Source: Occallatibacter gabretensis (GTDB lineage Bacteria; Acidobacteriota; Terriglobia; Terriglobales; Acidobacteriaceae). Taken from it: a stretch of 64,000 bases of DNA. A program made the translations under genes and the position numbers. The stretch lies in the NCBI RefSeq assembly GCF_001449115.1, contig NZ_LAIJ01000010.1, positions 372,001-436,000 on the forward strand, written 5' to 3'. Positions within the stretch are counted from its first letter, which is position 1. Each line of letters opens with the position of its first letter. The notes under the pieces are model-generated. The model saw only the letters and a program-made list of their open reading frames with translations. It did not search any database and was not told the origin of the DNA. Positions 62,899-64,000 of the stretch are shown piece by piece.

Positions 62899-64000
62899 TC
62901 ACCTGCCTTCTGCGCGAGTCTGAATCCAATCCATCGTCTTCGACGCCAACTTATCCAGCGCCTCAACCGCCAACTTCAGATGTTCCTCACGCGTATCTTC
63001 AATCTTGTTGTGACTGATCCCGTTCAGCGATTGCACAAACAACATCACAGTCGGAATCCCCGCTCTTGAAACCTCCGCCGCATCATGCAGCGGCCCACTC
63101 GGCAGCTTATAGGCGTTGCCCGCAGTCTCGCGAACCGCATCCTCAGCCAGCGCAATCAACTCCGGATGAAACAGCTCCGGCACAATATTCCATATCCGCG
63201 ACCATTCCACAGTACAGCCTTCTTCAGTAGCAAACTGCCGGCTCTTCGCCTGCGCCTCGGCGTACATGCTCGCCAGCACACCGGCATCCAGGTCACGCTG
63301 GTCCAGCGTAGTCTCGCATCGCCCCACGACCGCCGTCACAATCCCCGGAAAAGTCTTCACACTGCCCATCGTGCACACCGCATCGGCATGCCGCATCGCA
63401 ATCGGCCGAATCTCAAGCGCAAGCTTGGCAGCCGCAGCCAGCGCATCGCGCCGCGCCGTCATCGGCGTTGAGCCCGAATGCGCCTCTTGCCCATGAAATG
63501 TAATCGCATGCCGCTCCACGCCCTTCGTGCCCAGCACCACACCCAGCGGTAATCCCAGCTTCTCCAGCACTGGCCCTTGCTCAATATGAAGCTCCAAGTA
63601 AGCCGCCGCATTTTCACGCTCGCGCTGTGCCTCACCAATCGCATCCATCTTCACGTCGCATTGTGCAAGCGCATCTTCCAGCCGCACTTCATTCGCATCC
63701 GTGCGATTGCGGTCCGCTTCAATCGTCTGCGTCCCCGCAAATGCAGACGAGCCAAACAAACTCCGCCCAAATCGCGCGCCTTCCTCATCCGCCCAATCCA
63801 CCAGCCGCACCGTCACCGGCGGCCTGCCGTCAAACTCATCTGAAATCCGCTTCAACACAACATAAGCACCCAGCACACCCAGCGCACCATCCAGCCATCC
63901 GCCATTGGGAACAGAATCAAGATGGCTCCCCAGAATCAGTGTCTCCTCTGACTCGCCCTTCAAAGTCGTCCAGCTATTCCCCGCCGCATCCACATGATGT
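62899..64000 (-). CDS. M20-family amidohydrolase (allantoate/N-carbamoyl-amino-acid type), partial
   Basis: At least 367 residues; the frame continues past the end of the window, so about 40-60 N-terminal residues are missing. Metal-site motifs of the hydantoinase/carbamoylase (HyuC) branch are visible: GSHLDSVPNGGWLDGALGVLG (His, bridging Asp), DEEGARFG (Glu), LHIEQGPVLEKLGLPLGVVLG (His) and SGPLHDAAEVSRAGIPTVMLF (last His). It hydrolyses an N-carbamoyl or ureido group: allantoate, N-carbamoyl-amino acids or N-carbamoyl-beta-alanine. The coupled semialdehyde dehydrogenase and nearby NCS1 transporter favour beta-ureidopropionase, but this is inference. Confidence 0.88.
   Translation of the reverse strand, partial: HHVDAAGNSWTTLKGESEETLILGSHLDSVPNGGWLDGALGVLGAYVVLKRISDEFDGRPPVTVRLVDWADEEGARFGRSLFGSSAFAGTQTIEADRNRTDANEVRLEDALAQCDVKMDAIGEAQRERENAAAYLELHIEQGPVLEKLGLPLGVVLGTKGVERHAITFHGQEAHSGSTPMTARRDALAAAAKLALEIRPIAMRHADAVCTMGSVKTFPGIVTAVVGRCETTLDQRDLDAGVLASMYAEAQAKSRQFATEEGCTVEWSRIWNIVPELFHPELIALAEDAVRETAGNAYKLPSGPLHDAAEVSRAGIPTVMLFVQSLNGISHNKIEDTREEHLKLAVEALDKLASKTMDWIQTRAEGR

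Overview
The window looks like chromosomal DNA of an acidobacterium (Terriglobia/Acidobacteriales type). The best marker is the PadR regulator plus 'acidobacterial duplicated orphan permease' (ADOP) pair at 7.3-10.3 kb. Supporting signs are the TPR-fused Ser/Thr kinase, a secreted kumamolisin-type protease next to a giant FG-GAP protein, CRTAC1/UnbV-type proteins, a CzcCBA efflux operon, and several DUF1501/PSCyt/DUF1553 proteins of the kind abundant in Acidobacteriota and Planctomycetota. Many starts are GTG or TTG. No rRNA, CRISPR array, plasmid or phage module was seen. One decayed insertion-sequence remnant (11.3-11.7 kb) is present.

Layout. 0-4.2 kb: a LuxR-type regulator with an atypical receiver, a Tat-exported multicopper oxidase and an exported acid phosphatase/phospholipase C-like phosphoesterase. 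4.4-10.4 kb: a transmembrane Ser/Thr kinase with kinesin-light-chain-like TPRs, facing the ADOP permease and its PadR repressor, which has a perfect 14-1-14 palindrome upstream. 10.5-14.5 kb: an AT-richer unknown membrane protein, an ISXO2-like transposase remnant, an orphan PAS/GAF histidine kinase and a gene-free stretch with two strong hairpins. 14.5-23.2 kb: two very large secreted proteins (S53 protease and FG-GAP/VCBS protein) that share an unusual C-terminal layout, followed by a divergent LysR regulator. 23.3-28.1 kb: tRNA-Arg, a TlpA-like thioredoxin with a small partner, an HpnB-like glycosyltransferase, a pterin cluster (two tandem PTPS paralogues plus FolE) and TruB. 28.1-32.1 kb: TesA divergent from an ABC ATPase/permease pair, the same arrangement as Escherichia coli tesA-ybbA-ybbP. 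32.1-38.2 kb: a CzcCBA-type metal efflux operon led by a small membrane protein. 38.4-38.6 kb: tRNA-Gln with a clear sigma-70 promoter.

39-58 kb is the most unusual block. A GH2 glycosidase with an N-terminal LamG-like domain and a TolB-like propeller protein are divergent from a tight four-gene extracytoplasmic cassette: DUF1501; PSCyt1-DUF1549-LamG-DUF1553; DUF2231-cytochrome c-LRR; Tat-exported NHL propeller. A GH29 alpha-L-fucosidase, a rotamase/TPR/FG-GAP/UnbV fusion and a CusF-SCO1 fusion follow. I read this as a candidate surface glycan-processing locus with its own c-type haem proteins; that function is inference. 57.8-64 kb: a divergent YeiH-type transporter/LysR pair and an NCS1 transporter, (methyl)malonate-semialdehyde dehydrogenase and M20 amidohydrolase group that fits uptake and reductive breakdown of a pyrimidine or hydantoin. 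The last gene runs off the window.

All assignments come from reading motifs; no database search was run. Start codons were moved from the longest open frame where a ribosome binding site or signal peptide argued for it.
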